Part shown: positions 11,535 to 23,313 of the stretch, piece by piece
Position numbering within the stretch: the stretch's first letter is position 1
Layout: each line of letters starts with the position of its first letter
Assembly: GCA_003339415.1 (NCBI GenBank)
Contig: PDHQ01000038.1
Location: 1,233 to 65,232, forward strand
Direction of reading: 5' to 3'
DNA: 64,000 nucleotides
From: Ophiocordyceps camponoti-saundersi (nom. inval.)
Taxonomy: Eukaryota; Ascomycota; Sordariomycetes; Hypocreales; Ophiocordycipitaceae
Notes under the pieces: model-generated
What the model was told of the DNA's origin: nothing
Database searches by the model: none
The model's input: the letters and a program-made list of their open reading frames with translations, nothing else
Translations under genes and position numbers: made by a program

Positions 11535-11951
11535 ATGACACAACGACCCGAAACCCCCCTAGACGTGAAAACAGCCCGCTTCCGACAACACGCCCAGCTC
11601 AAAACCTCCATCCTCGAACACCCACCCCCAACCCTAACCTTCGACATCGCAAGCCACGAAGTCGCAAACGTGAAGAAGAGGCCTACGGGACTCATCTCTC
11701 GCGTCTCTACCTTTTTCGAGGATGAGAGGAGGGGCTCGCATCGGGGTGGCGAGCTGAGAGATAGGAAGAGGGGGAGGCGCGAGAGGTGGTTTGGGAGGAG
11801 GTTTTGTTGTGCTGTGAGAGAGAGGGGGGAGGAGATGGAGATGGGGGCGAGACCTGTGAGTGGTCAGAGTGGTTATGGTGGTGCTGTCGTGTCGTTGCCG
11901 TTGATTACGGTTGATGATGGGCATACCCTATCTCCTTTAACGGCTGAGTGA
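11535..11951 (+). CDS. Hypothetical small basic protein, about 138-148 aa
   Basis: A single open frame of 138 codons begins at an ATG preceded by a CAAC-rich leader of the type seen before other fungal genes, including the small secreted gene at 38944. The product is rich in arginine, glutamate and glycine, has no signal peptide or membrane helix, and matches no family I recognise. At its end, GTGAGT (11948) is followed by CTAAC and CGAAG near 11993-12006. The frame may therefore splice and end a few residues later rather than at the first stop. The purine-rich second half (11740-11850) is low-complexity and may inflate coding appearance. Moderate support only. Confidence 0.45.
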   Translation: MTQRPETPLDVKTARFRQHAQLKTSILEHPPPTLTFDIASHEVANVKKRPTGLISRVSTFFEDERRGSHRGGELRDRKRGRRERWFGRRFCCAVRERGEEMEMGARPVSGQSGYGGAVVSLPLITVDDGHTLSPLTAE

Positions 11952-12102
11952 GTATCGTCTCTCTATCCTTGTCACGATGTGTTTTCACTGCTAACATGCT
12001 CGAAGAAGGCCTTCTCAACAATTACGATGAAACACAGCCAGCAGAAACAAGAGACCGAGAGAATGTGTGTGTAGTTTTCATCCAGTATAAATATATAGAG
12101 TA

Positions 12103-12149
12103 TGTATATATATATATATATACATATATGAAGAGAGAGAGAGAGAGAG
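12103..12149. repeat. TA and GA dinucleotide microsatellites
   Basis: Alternating TA from about 12103 to 12128 is followed by an AG run to about 12149, lying between the hypothetical gene and the 3' end of the aldolase-like gene. Confidence 0.85.
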
Positions 12150-12233
12150 TATATACGTCATTATTAAAGCAGAAACCCCCATCGCTATACTTCCCATTCA
12201 ACAACCCCAATCACACGCATAAAGAAACAAACC

Positions 12234-13298
12234 TCAAGCACACCACACCAAAACAACCTCACAAAACCTATCCAACTGCCCAACATCAGTAGACCAGGTA
12301 GTCAAAAGCCTAACAACAGCCCAATCCTCACCACACCTCTCCCAGACGTAAAACACAAACTCCTGCTGCAGCCTATCGACGAGAGCCAAAGGCAAGACGG
12401 CAAAAACCTGATTCGTCTCCGTCGCAGCGCGGAGTGCGAACCCGGCCCCGACTATGGCCCGCGATAACTTGTCGGCTGCCCGGTTCGCTCGGAGTGCGAG
12501 GTCGAAGTAGAGGTCGCGTCGGAACAGCTCGGCGAACTCGACGCCCATGATTCGGCTCTTGGCTAGGAGGGAGCCGTGCTGCTTGACGTAAAAGTCAAAG
12601 TCTTGGGCTAGGTGACCGTCTTTGACGACGACGGCTTCGCCTAGGAGCGCACCGTTCTTCGTCCCGCCTATCCAGAAGATGTCCGTCAGGTCGAGGACGT
12701 CGCCGAGCGTCAGGTCGTTGGTTACGGACGTCAGGGCCGTGCCTATGCGGGCGCCGTCCATGAAGAGGAGGAGGGAACGGTCTTCGCAGAGTGTCTTGAT
12801 GGCCCTCAGCTCGGCTTTCGAATAGACTGTTCCCACCTCCGTCGCGTTGGAGATGTACACCAGTCTAGGCTTGGCCATGTGCGGATAGTGCCAGTTATCC
12901 GCCAACGCCTTGGCGATGCTCTCGGGCGTGAGCTTGCCATTGAGAGGGGCGACGTTGATGATCTTGTGACCGCTGGCCTCTACCGCGCCCGTTTCGCGCG
13001 TCACGATGTGGCCCGAGCTAGCGGCGATGACGGCCTCGTGAGGACGAAGACAGGCCGCTATCGAGATGGCGTTGGCCGACGTTCCGCTCGGCACGAAGAA
13101 GATGTCGACGTCGTCGCGGCCCAGATGCCTTCGCATGTGCCGCCGCGCCTCGGCGCTGTACCGGTCGTTGCCGTAGCCCGACTCCTGCGTCCAATTGCTG
13201 GCGATGAGCGCCTCCAGCACCTGCGGATGGGCGCCTTCGCTGTAGTCGTCGAGGAAGCTGTACCTCTGCAGGGGGGGAGGGTCGGTAACCTCGGGCAT
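12234..13298 (-). CDS. PLP-dependent threonine aldolase / beta-eliminating lyase family enzyme, 354 aa
   Basis: Member of the low-specificity L-threonine aldolase family (fold type I PLP enzymes), which cleave threonine or allo-threonine to glycine and acetaldehyde. Related enzymes in fungi act on other beta-hydroxy amino acids. A single uninterrupted frame starts at the ATG at 13298. Family marks are SGTSANAIS (about residues 71-79), the cofactor-binding FMDGARIG (D181 expected to pair with the pyridine nitrogen), and IGGTKNGALLG, in which K214 is the expected Schiff-base lysine. The DDYSEGAHP start is typical: the family's N-terminal S-D-x-x-x-G-x-x-P block is visible as DDYSEGAHPQVL. Length matches the family. 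It has no signal peptide, so cytosolic. Nothing in the surrounding genes ties it to a pathway. Substrate range cannot be told from sequence. Confidence 0.88.
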   Translation of the reverse strand: MPEVTDPPPLQRYSFLDDYSEGAHPQVLEALIASNWTQESGYGNDRYSAEARRHMRRHLGRDDVDIFFVPSGTSANAISIAACLRPHEAVIAASSGHIVTRETGAVEASGHKIINVAPLNGKLTPESIAKALADNWHYPHMAKPRLVYISNATEVGTVYSKAELRAIKTLCEDRSLLLFMDGARIGTALTSVTNDLTLGDVLDLTDIFWIGGTKNGALLGEAVVVKDGHLAQDFDFYVKQHGSLLAKSRIMGVEFAELFRRDLYFDLALRANRAADKLSRAIVGAGFALRAATETNQVFAVLPLALVDRLQQEFVFYVWERCGEDWAVVRLLTTWSTDVGQLDRFCEVVLVWCA

Positions 13299-14162
<864 letters not shown>

Positions 14163-15293
14163 TTAGACGACGGTATCATGGCATACCCTCGCTCCGAGCT
14201 GCGTCACAAACATCCAAGCTGCCCGCGCCACATCTTCGCTCACTTCACCAACCTTGACCAGCTTGAGCCTCGATTGTGCCAAGACAAAGGCTCCACACGA
14301 GATCTGCACAACACGGACGCCCGGGTGAAACAGGTCAAACGCCAAGTGGTGGTCGAGATAGCGGGCCAGCGCCTCGGTCAAGGCATGCACTGGCCCTTGA
14401 TCCTCCTGTCTCCAGGCCCATCCGTCGTCGACGTTCCCCCCGGCTAGCCTGCGGCGTTCGGACGCATCCTGCTCCCACCGGCTCGACTTCGCCCTCTTAT
14501 ACGCACCGTGTGCCTTTCCGTAGCGCCAGAAACGGCCGAGGTCGGAGGAGGCTATCGTCACCTCCATGACCCTGAGTCCCGGCTCGGCCGCTATCTGCTC
14601 CTCGTCCAGCATGCCGTCGTCTGCATCTGCATCCTCTGGCGGCGGCGGTACGAACGGCACGTTGAAGGCAAGGGCCAGTTTCAGGTCTGGTCCTTTGCTC
14701 GGGATGCCGGCCACGTCGAACCAGTCCTCCATTACGCTGATCAGCGTCCTCGTTCCCAGCGCCAGCCTCCTCACCCGGCAGTCAAACGTCGTCGACAGCC
14801 ATTCGCATATGATGACTCTGAGAGACTGCGGCATTCTAAGCAGCAAAAGGGGAAGGTCAAGGAATTGACTCGCGTCGAATTCGCCGTCTTCCTTACTAAA
14901 GCGCGCGGCCGCAGACGAGCCGCCATTGGTCATGCCCGGCAAGAGGAGCGCGGCATAAGTCGCCTTTTCGTGAACAATATCGATCCAGATGCCGGCCGCT
15001 CTCTCATCCTGACTTTCCGCTGCGACCAGAATCGTCTCGAGCTGGAATCGGCGAATGAAAACGTCTCGTAAGACTCCCACTTGACCTGATGGCGTGTCCT
15101 TTGCTTGGAGAGCGATCTGGATGCCTCGCACCACGTCTCCCACCAGCGTGTCGCGCAGCCGCCGTGCCAGGTGCTCGAGTCGCGACTTGGTCAGGCCTTG
15201 ATGGCCGACGTAGAGCGGAGAGACGCTGTGAGTTGAAAAGGTCGTGTTGAACAATGGCGGCGGCCCGTGTTCGGCGTCTGTTGGTGATGCCAT
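14163..15293 (-). CDS. Probable kinetochore Sim4/CCAN subunit Fta1 (CENP-L-like), 376 aa
   Basis: Probable inner-kinetochore protein of the constitutive centromere-associated network, working in the nucleus to link centromeric chromatin to the outer kinetochore. Single exon. I chose the ATG at 15293, because the longer frame upstream begins without an ATG. The N-terminal block PPLFNTTFSTHSVSPLYVG and the following LRDTLVGDVVRGIQI are the features I associate with fungal Fta1 proteins. The rest is acidic in the middle (about residues 215-240, PPPPEDADADDG) and otherwise helical and mixed. There is no signal peptide. It lies on the same strand just downstream of MET8 (231 bp from the end of MET8 to this ATG). 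The assignment rests on recalled family motifs, not a search, so it could be another conserved fungal nuclear protein. The C-terminus ends next to the gap region but appears complete. Confidence 0.62.
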   Translation of the reverse strand: MASPTDAEHGPPPLFNTTFSTHSVSPLYVGHQGLTKSRLEHLARRLRDTLVGDVVRGIQIALQAKDTPSGQVGVLRDVFIRRFQLETILVAAESQDERAAGIWIDIVHEKATYAALLLPGMTNGGSSAAARFSKEDGEFDASQFLDLPLLLLRMPQSLRVIICEWLSTTFDCRVRRLALGTRTLISVMEDWFDVAGIPSKGPDLKLALAFNVPFVPPPPEDADADDGMLDEEQIAAEPGLRVMEVTIASSDLGRFWRYGKAHGAYKRAKSSRWEQDASERRRLAGGNVDDGWAWRQEDQGPVHALTEALARYLDHHLAFDLFHPGVRVVQISCGAFVLAQSRLKLVKVGEVSEDVARAAWMFVTQLGARVCHDTVV

Positions 15294-15523
15294 GCGCGCG
15301 GCTCGACTGTTGATGCTATCCGTAGGGGACTTGCGCAAGAGACTTCCGTATGAGCTGGTAGGCTTTCGATGATGTAATAGTTTCGGCCTTGGACTCTTAC
15401 ATTACAAAACAAAAGAAACGACGCGATGAGACGCGATGAGACGCGACGCTCAAGGAATATCGGAAGAGGACTGAAGGCGTGATATATATAGCCTTGATGA
15501 ACAGCATGGGAGACGGTGCTGTG

Positions 15524-16641
15524 CTAAGAGAGAGCCGTGTAAATGAAGTGGATGACTAAGCAGAAAGCGCCAACAACACCAAACATCACCAACATCACCG
15601 GCATCGCCAGCATCACCAGCATCATCTGCACCACCTGCGAGAGACAGCAATTACAGGGACAGTCGATAGCTACCACGCTACGCTCCCACGCTGAATCCAA
15701 AAGAGCCGTCAAAGACGTCCAGCTTCGTCACGTCGTGTCCACCTCGCAGCGCAACCAGGATATCCATGGGCGGTGCTTTGTTGGCGGGATAAAAAAGTAA
15801 CAGGTTATCCATGTCCTCCTCGGTCAGGGTGCACATCTCGGCCCACTCGTACGTGTCACTGACTTTGGTCATCCTGACAAGGAAATACGGTGTAAGTGAA
15901 GACGACGAAAATCGGACAGAGTTTCACGGGCTACGCACCAGCGCATTCGATTCGGACCATCTTCAGCATTGGGAGCAACGCGACGAAGTTTCGTCCTCAG
16001 CATCCCGATAGTCTCAATCGCGTTTCCCGCATTCTTGGGAAGCTGCTTGGCCAGGAAGCGGCGGATCGAGGCAGCCAGTCTGGGCCCCTTGCCATTGGTG
16101 CTGACCATGATTTGCAACGGCCCGTCGCGGTGGACACTACCGAAGAAAAAGTCGCACTCCGGAGGCACGTCGGCGATATTGGCCGGCACCTTCTTCTCCC
16201 TGCAGAGCTTCCAGATGGCCGTCGACGCGGCGGGGTCATCGATGGCGACCAGCGCCATTTCGGCGTCGTCGAGGTCGGACGGTTCGAAGATGCGATCCAC
16301 GTGCGTCACCTGCTTCTCTGCTACTCGGAAGGCGACCTCTTCGTTGAGGCCCGAGGCCGGACAGACGACGGTGACTTTAGCGTCGGCATTAAGACAGTTT
16401 AGGATCCGGCCTGCGGCAACCTGCCGAGTTGTGTGTCTGGGGTTTAGCGCGAGTCTGATTGATAGAGAGAGAAAGAGAGTTACCGAAGGGAAAAGTAAGA
16501 AGAGCAAAAAGAAAAGAGACCGTATAGGGGAAAAAAAGAGCTCACCTCGCCTCCGCCGACGACCAGCACCTTTTTCCCCTTGACCTGCCAGGCTAGGATC
16601 AGGCTGCCACCGGGTTGTACTTCTGCAAACTTGCCTGCCAT
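15524..16641 (-). CDS. met8: Siroheme synthase Met8-type: precorrin-2 dehydrogenase / sirohydrochlorin ferrochelatase, 290 aa
   Basis: Bifunctional enzyme that oxidises precorrin-2 with NAD and inserts iron to make siroheme, the cofactor of sulfite and nitrite reductases. Four exons on the minus strand: 16641-16546, 16420-15939, 15873-15690 and 15634-15524. The introns are 125, 65 and 55 bp and all junctions keep frame. The Rossmann start is KVLVVGGGEVAAGR, split by the first intron exactly between E and V. The catalytic block IADVPPECDFFFGS is present, with the aspartate that serves both reactions in the yeast enzyme. The second half includes VSTNGKGPRLAASIRR and a DTYEWAEMCTLTEED segment. 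The last exon adds about 36 almost wholly hydrophobic residues, predicted to form one membrane helix. If that splice (donor GTGGGA) is not used, the protein ends ten bases later after a GVGA-like tail. The first exon lies 384 bp from the divergent PEP7-like gene. Confidence 0.88.
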
Positions 16642-17025
16642 GCCTCTGCGCGCAGGCAGCTGGCGTGAGACAGTCTCTTGTTTGTGGCTGTTTCTGGCTT
16701 AGAGAGGGGAGGGGGGGGGGGGGGTGAGAGAGTGTGAGAAGAGCATGTCTGGATGGAGCCTGATGAGGCCTCTAAGTTGCTGGTGGGGCCTTGGTGGTAT
16801 GAATGCCGGAAAAAGGATCCACCGACTAATAGACTAAACACCCGAATGACAGCGCAATAGGTGAGTACCTTTGCGAAAGCTGACGGCACCAGGGTAAAGC
16901 TTCGTATCTCACTATCGCTCCAGAATGGCCATCCCGTCATCACCATCTGTCACTCATCTCTCTTCCAATCCTCGGACATCGTGAACGGCTTCACGTTCGT
17001 CATCTCGCCTCGGCGTCCGCCTCTC
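16642..17025. promoter_or_regulatory. Shared divergent promoter of MET8 and PEP7-like genes
   Basis: 384 bp separates the two divergent ATGs. It contains a G-run near 16702-16722 and no recognisable exon. Shared regulation is possible but not shown by sequence. Confidence 0.5.
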
Positions 17026-19200
17026 ATGTCTGCCCGGAGACTCGGAGGCGGCCGCATCCTCGGCAGCGGCAAGGGCCTGGCGCCGCCTACGCCTCCCACC
17101 GGCTCGTCTCGATCAGGGAGCCCCTTTGCGCCGTCGGAGAGCTCAGCATCGCTCGGTTCGATATCGCTTTCTCCGCCCGCTTCCGGCAGTCTTCCCGATC
17201 ATCTCGGCCATGACATCGGATCCAGCATCAGCGTCGGGTCCCAGAGCCGGAGCCGCGCCGGCTTGGTCTGTCCCATTTGCAGCGAGGAGATGGTAAGGGG
17301 ACTCTTCGCCTTTGGGGATGGGTTATGCCTTTTTTTTTTTTACCTTGGTCATTCTGACTCGCTGGCGCCGCCACCCTGCAGATGACGCTGCTGCAGCTTA
17401 ATCGACACATCGACGATAACCATCAAGAGCTTCCGGAGCAGGAACAGGACGAGGTCAAGACTTGGTTTGACAAGCAGGTCCTAAAAGCAAAGCGTTTCCA
17501 GCCCTTGACCCTCATCAACCAGAAACTCCGAGGGCTCGACGTCTTCGAATCCAACGAGTCGAATCCGCTTCCTCCGCAGGCAACGGCCAGCGGCAAGCAG
17601 CCCTTTGGCGCTCCCATCGACCCAGAGGAGCTGATCACGCGAAACCACTGGCAGCGCTCGACGGGGCACGACGTCTGTACTGATCCCGCCTGCGGGAGGG
17701 GGCTCGGCCCCATCAACGGCAACATCAACTGCAGGAAATGCGGCCGGCTTTTCTGTGAGGCGCACACCATGTATCAGATGAAGCTGAGCCGAAGCGCCAA
17801 CCACGAACCCGTCCGCGGCTACTGGGCGCGTGTCTGCGAAACGTGCTACAAGTCGAGGGAGGGATACAACGATCACGTCGGCGTCTCCGTCAACCACACC
17901 TCCGCCTTTTTCGAGATGCGGCGAAAAACGGTCGAGCGACAGAAGCTGGAGACGTCGAGACTAGAGAAGCGGTTAACAAAGCTCACGAGGCTTCTGGCAG
18001 AGCTCCCGGAGACGTCGTCCGTCGCCAATGGCTCCCTTCTAAGCCCCGTCTCGACCTTGATGGGCCACAAGGATCCGCGGAAGCTGCTCGAGCAGTCGGT
18101 CGTGCCGTGGGAGGACGATGACGCGGTGGCCAAGTGTCCGTTTTGCAAGCAGGAGTTTGGCAGCTGGACGTTTAGGAGACATCACTGCCGGATATGTGGC
18201 CGCGTCGTCTGCGCCGATGCCCAGACCGGATGCTCCACCGAAGTCAGTCTGAACATTCACAGCCGTAAGTTCATTACCTGCATTGTCCATTCGCCCCTTA
18301 TAACCCCTTGGGCTGCCAAGCAAAAGGCCAAGAGCTGAAATGTTCCCCCTTTCCCTCCCTTCCCCCCTCACAGCCGCGACGACCTTGTCGGAAAAGACAA
18401 AGGCCAATGAGCTCCAGGCCGACATACGGATGTGCCGCGACTGCAACCACACCATCTTCTCCCACCGCGACTTCGCCGCCTCCATCCAGCACAAACCAGC
18501 CGATCAAAAAGCCTACGAAACGCTCTGCCAGTTCGAGCGCGGCATCCGTCACCTGCTTCCCGTCTTTCACCGCTCTCTCGTCGCGCTTCAGTCCGACGGC
18601 CTCGGCGACGGGGAAGGGTCGGCGAAGGCGAGTCCGTCGCAGGTTCAAGAAGCAAGTAAGATCCGCAAGAGGCTCATAGACAGCTTCGGGAAGTACGGCG
18701 CGACAGCGAAGCGTCTTCGGGCGCTGAAGGCAGATAACGAGACGCAGAAACGGCTTCAGGAGGCGGTGTACACTTATTCTAGTAACTTCCTTCACGCGAA
18801 TATGCTCCCTCTCAAGAGTCTTCCAGGCATGCTCCGTCACCAAAGCAGCAACAGCCTAAGCCGCCACAACAACAATCCACTCACATCATCGAATCTCCGC
18901 CACACAGAGCTCGTCCCCGATCCCGATCCGGCACCAAGCTCCAACACAAGCACCGCCTCCGCAGCGCTAGAATCCGAAGAGAAGGAGATCAAGGAGAAGA
19001 TGGCGGTGCTGAAAGAGCAGCGACAGCTCGTCTCCGACATGATCACCTTGGCGTCCTCCGGCAGTCGTCGCTTCGATGAGGTTACGGCCCTGACGAGGAA
19101 TCGCGACGAGCTTGATATCGAGATTGGAGAGCTGGAGAGGAGCGTTGTTGATGTTGAGGCTAGGTTGGATGCTGTTTATAGGAATGGGTCTGCTGGATAG
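17026..19200 (+). CDS. pep7: FYVE-domain vesicle tethering protein, Vac1/Pep7 type, 658 aa
   Basis: Likely endosomal tether acting between Golgi and late endosome, binding PI3P through FYVE fingers and Rab5/Vps21-type GTPases through its C-terminus. Exons are 17026-17292, 17382-18264 and 18374-19200, with introns of 89 and 109 bp. Domain order fits the family. A C2H2 finger (C82, C85, H98, H103; CPIC...HIDDNH) is split by the first intron. A first FYVE-like finger lies at about residues 188-244 (CTDPACGR, CRKCGRLFC, CETC). A second canonical FYVE lies at about 335-380 with the R-R-H-H-C-R signature in FRRHHCRICGRVVC. A C-terminal coiled coil (about 590-650) ends in a Rab-binding-like segment around MITLASSGSRRFDE. 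The N-terminal 75 residues are serine/proline-rich and disordered. The ATG at 17026 is preferred because upstream codons in frame look noncoding. Strong family match. Confidence 0.88.
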
Positions 19201-19856
19201 GGGGGGCTTTTCCTTGAGTTGGTTTGCTTTATATCTGAGATAGGGGGTTTTCACTTCGTTGCGTGGTGTGTGTTGGGTTGCATTGCGAGGTGTTGGGAGC
19301 GAGGCATCGTTCTATCCCGTCGGCTGACAATCTTCATCAAAGCACGGCTTCTCCTTATATTTTTCCATCTGCAGCTTTCGTATATATCTCGTTAGAAACC
19401 CGAGTTTTTCAAATCTACCAGCACACAGTCTGTTGAAGACCGACTTTTGAAACCAACATATGTGTGTGTTCCCATGTTGGATAAACCGTATACATAGGTA
19501 ACCACCTCTCTCAACCGTATCGCAGTAATCCCATCTTCACCGTACCAGCCAGACATGAAAAAAAAAACACCTTAGAAAGAAGGTGTTTTCATCGTTCAAC
19601 TCTTCAACTCCTTGCCTCAACCCAATCACAATGCACCTCATCGATCCATGGCTTCGGAAGATAAGAAATTCGCAAGGGAAAACCAATGAACAACGGGACA
19701 TGATGAAAGAATATAGACATCGAAGAAGAAGAGACAGAAGGAGAAGATGATCATGACGATGACGATGACGATGATGATGATGATGATGACGACGACGACG
19801 ATGTTGAGGAGGAGGAAAAACAACAACTGCTTGCATCAAACGCAAAATCGGATCAC
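19201..19856. other. 3' intergenic region with GAT/GAC trinucleotide repeat
   Basis: PEP7 and the MBP1-like gene converge here. A GATGAC/GATGATGAC-type trinucleotide array runs from about 19748 to 19803, followed by GAGGAG. The antisense frames rich in histidine come from this array. No gene is supported. Confidence 0.6.
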
Positions 19857-22571
19857 TCAATGAACAGCCGCAACTCCAGACAGGAACCGCCTGACGCGAC
19901 CGACATCGAGCTCGTCACGCTCGCTCTCCACTGCCTTGAGAAGGCTATCGACGACAGCGTCAACCTCGTCCTGGGCCACGCCAGTGCAGAGCGACACCAC
20001 TCGCCGATACTTGATCTCCAGCTCACGGCTCCGACCCTTGAGGGCCTGCACCATCTTGCGCGTGACATCACGTCGGCCCTCGATGGCACGGATCCGGGCC
20101 CGAAGCATGGCCGACGAGGGGAGGATGCTCTCGTTGTTGAAGCCTCCGGGTCCCGTAGCCGACGACTCTTCAGCCGCCTCCAGCATGGCCGAGAGCTCCG
20201 TCTCCCACGATGACGAAGGGTTCGGCTGTGATGACATGGACTGCTCCTTCATCAGACGCATCTGCTCGTCCTCGCGCGCGTGAGCCAGGTTGGCTATCCT
20301 TTGTCGAGACAACTGCTGCTTCTTGGCCGTCGTCGTCAGGTGTTCGACGCTGCGTCGCGCCTCGCTGAGTTGTCCCATCGCTGCTCGCAGCGTGACGTGA
20401 AGGGCGTCGAGGGAGGCCTGTTTGACCTTCATCTCCTGCTGGAAAGCAGTGCCGGTCTCGGTCAAGAGGTGCGTCGCGGCTTTGTCTAGACGTTAGCTAT
20501 CTGCTCGCCTCACAGAGGTTCGATCCAAATCTCACATGTCATGATTCCATCACTAATCTCGCGAGCCCGATGGTTTGATGCGGCAACCCCGTTCGACTCG
20601 ACAACGGCCTCGCCATTGCCATTGGCCGGTCCGCCTGTAGTGTCGATGCCGATGTTGAAGTCGACCGGCCGCAAGCCGACGCGGTTCGGGAGCCAAGGAT
20701 CTGCGCCGACCTCTATAAGCTGCGAGATGATGCTCCGATTGCCTATGCGCGCCACGATGTTGAGCGCGGTATCGCCCGAAACGTCCTGTACATTCACAAT
20801 CTCCGACATAAAGCGTACGATGCCCATCTTAGGGGCCTCGACCTGCGAGTTGCCGTTGGCCTGCGAACTCTGGCTGTTGGGGACGCTGCCTTGGCGCACG
20901 ACCCATTCGAGGAGACTCTCGAGATAGTACTTGCTGGCGGCGTTACGACCCTTGACCGCGCTGGTGACGGTTATGTGGTGCAGCACCGTCCGTCCCTTGT
21001 GGTCGCGGGCCTCGATGGTGCCGCCGAGGACCTCGAGCAGGTCTGGAAAGGAGCCGTGATCCATCGAATTGGTGACTAGACAGGCGCGCATGAGAGGCGT
21101 CTCTCCAGACGAGTTGACGCGATAAGGTGATGCCCCAGCCTCGACCAGAGCGCGGAGCAGTGACATGCGCGCCAGCGTCGCCGCCCAGTGGAGGACTGTA
21201 TGGCTCTGCTGATCGATGGGCATGTCGAGCTCGGCAGGCGACAAGGACCTCAGCATCTCGTGCTTGGATGCGTCGGACGCGTCCGGCTCCAGGAAGAGGC
21301 CCATGAGCATGCTGCGCTTGGCCTCGATTTCAGGCGTCTTGATGTACGGCATAGGTGCCAGCGGGCCGCGAGGGTCTTCACCAGGAGCGCGCTCTGCAAC
21401 CGCAGAAGCTTGCGTCTCGATGAAGGACTCGTTGGGCTCCGTGGGAGAGCAAGGGAAAGTGGAAGCGTAATGGTCGATGCTTTGGCTTTGGCTATAGTCG
21501 CCAAAACTATCGGCCGGCGTCACGGCTACGCGCTGGCGCTTCCGAGGAGGTTCGTTATCGGCTCCTGCTGCTGCGGCGGCAGCGTGTTGTTGTTGCTGAT
21601 GTTGCTGCTGATGCTGATGATGCAATTGTTGTTGTTGTTGCTGTTGTTGCTGCTGATGCTGATGCTGATGCTGTTGCTGCTGCGACTGTTGCGATTGTTG
21701 CGATTGCTGCGATTGCTGCGATTGCTGCGATTGCTGCTGTTGCTGTTGGCTCGAGTAGACGGGTTCGCCCTGCTGGCTGTAGTCCGAGTTGAAGCTCTGC
21801 TGAGAGTTGGCGGGAAACTCGTCTCCGTTGGCCATCGACGACTGTCTGTTGAAGCTCGGAATCCGGGCCGGCCCGTTGCGACCTCGGGGGCCGGGCGAAT
21901 CAAAGCGGGCTTTGCTTATGGCGGCGACGGCGTGAGAGGCGGTACTGGAAATGTTCTTGAAGAAAGTGCCCGCAAGACCGTTGTTAGACCTGGCGTCGAC
22001 GCCCGAGTTGTACATGCGTTTCCGCTGAGCTGCCATGGCTTGCTCCTTGGTCGGCGTGTTGAGGTCACCACGGCCCGGAACGCCACCGTCTTGGCCCATG
22101 TCGTAGATCAAAAGAGGCCGGAGTAGCTCCTCGACGCCGTATTGGCGACAGACTTCAACTCCACGATCAAATTTGATCCAAGTGCCCTGATATTTGCCGT
22201 AACCGCCTTGAACCTTCTCATGCTCTCCCGTCTGAATCTCCTTTTCCAGAATTTTCGTTCGCTTTCCCTTGTCAACACCAGCAACCTTGAGAATTTGTGT
22301 GGCATTGAGCCACGAGTCTTGACGACGACGCATGACAACGATGCTGTTGACCTCCATTTCGTATACATCAACGCCGGAATAGGAAGCCTAGTGGAGAGAC
22401 GATGTGTAAGTCTGGAGGTCATGACAGACGCGAGGCAAATGCACTTACGGAGTAAATCTTGGAACCCTCAGAGGCGGCACTGAAGTCGTGGTGAAAGGAG
22501 GCCGCATGCCTCGGTTGAGATGATTGACTCATTGAGAAAGTCTGTAAGGCCGGTTGCGATGACGAGGGCAT
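19857..22571 (-). CDS. mbp1: APSES cell-cycle transcription factor, Mbp1/Res2-like, 867 aa
   Basis: DNA-binding subunit of an MBF-type complex that drives G1/S genes. Three exons on the minus strand: 22571-22449, 22387-20536 and 20485-19857, with introns of 61 and 50 bp. Frame is kept through both. The APSES domain (KilA-N winged helix) begins with YSGVDVYEMEVN, which spans the first splice, and continues with WLNATQILKVAGVDKGKR and YGKYQGTWIKFDRG (to about residue 150). Then come a nuclear, low-complexity middle with a long Q/H tract (21590-21760), and ankyrin repeats (HTVLHWAATLA, GETPLMRACL, GRTVLHHI, GDTALNIVARIGN). A C-terminal coiled coil in the last exon is expected to bind the Swi6-type partner. 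Starting at the second-exon methionine would delete the first beta strand, so the spliced 41-residue first exon is needed. It is divergent from the LYR gene. Confidence 0.92.
21590..21760. repeat. CAG/CAA (polyglutamine) repeat inside the Mbp1-like gene
   Basis: On the coding (minus) strand, mixed CAG and CAA codons with interspersed CAC/CAT and a regular Ser-Gln-Gln period encode a glutamine/histidine tract of about 57 residues, followed by an alanine run. The six SQQ units in a row indicate recent unit expansion. Confidence 0.85.
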
Positions 22572-23313
22572 CGCAGGGGTCAGCTTCGACAGCCAGTCAA
22601 GGCAAGAGTCCGTCCAGAGTTTCCCGTGTTCTCCACGGTGACTGGCGGTTCAGCTCGTGGGATGCCAACCCAGGGTGGCGCTAAGAGAGTTGCGGAAGTG
22701 AACTTGGAGAGAATAAAGCAGGCAGCAGCAACAGAAAGGTCAACATGGACGGTGCTGAGGGGGGGTGACGAGGCGGCCTGCTCGTATGTATGAAGGAATG
22801 TAAGAAGGAAGGGAAGACAACTAATGAAGAACCGAAACAGGTTGCCGAGTTGAGCCAGCTTATCTGTAGATCGACAAGAGGAGAAGGGAAGGGACGAGAT
22901 CTCGAGGGCAGAACAAGATTTGATAACGGAAAAAGGGACGATAGATGGGCCGAAACAGGACACAGACTGGTGGACCGTGGTAGTGATCGCCGAGGAAATC
23001 CAGCACAGGCGCGTCGGAGAGAGAGAGAGAGAAAACGGGACGTGTCGGTTTCGTGTCACGGCGCGAAGATGAGGGCATTGAAGGGCGGGGCAACCCCCTG
23101 GGTATAGCGAGAGACGGATAAGAGATTAGTAATCTTCCTGCTTACCTTATCTCTCTCACGGCGTTTTTATGCCCTTATCGTCACGGACGAGCTGGACGAG
23201 GACGATGACGAGGGAGTCATCTCCGTGTCTCTCGCGCTCCCCTTTCTCTCACTCTCCCTCGCAATGGCATTTTTCGAGACGTTGTCATTTTCGATGATTT
23301 CTCCCTCGTCACA
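22572..23313. promoter_or_regulatory. Divergent promoter region between the Mbp1-like and LYR genes
   Basis: 742 bp with no supported exon. It includes a purine-rich stretch (22780-22960) and a GA run near 23017-23030. Both neighbouring genes start away from it. Confidence 0.5.

Noticed and set aside
21188..22126. 312-codon leucine-rich frame antisense to the Mbp1-like gene
   Set aside because: The leucine run is the complement of the CAG/CAA tract; the opposite strand has clear APSES and ankyrin domains.
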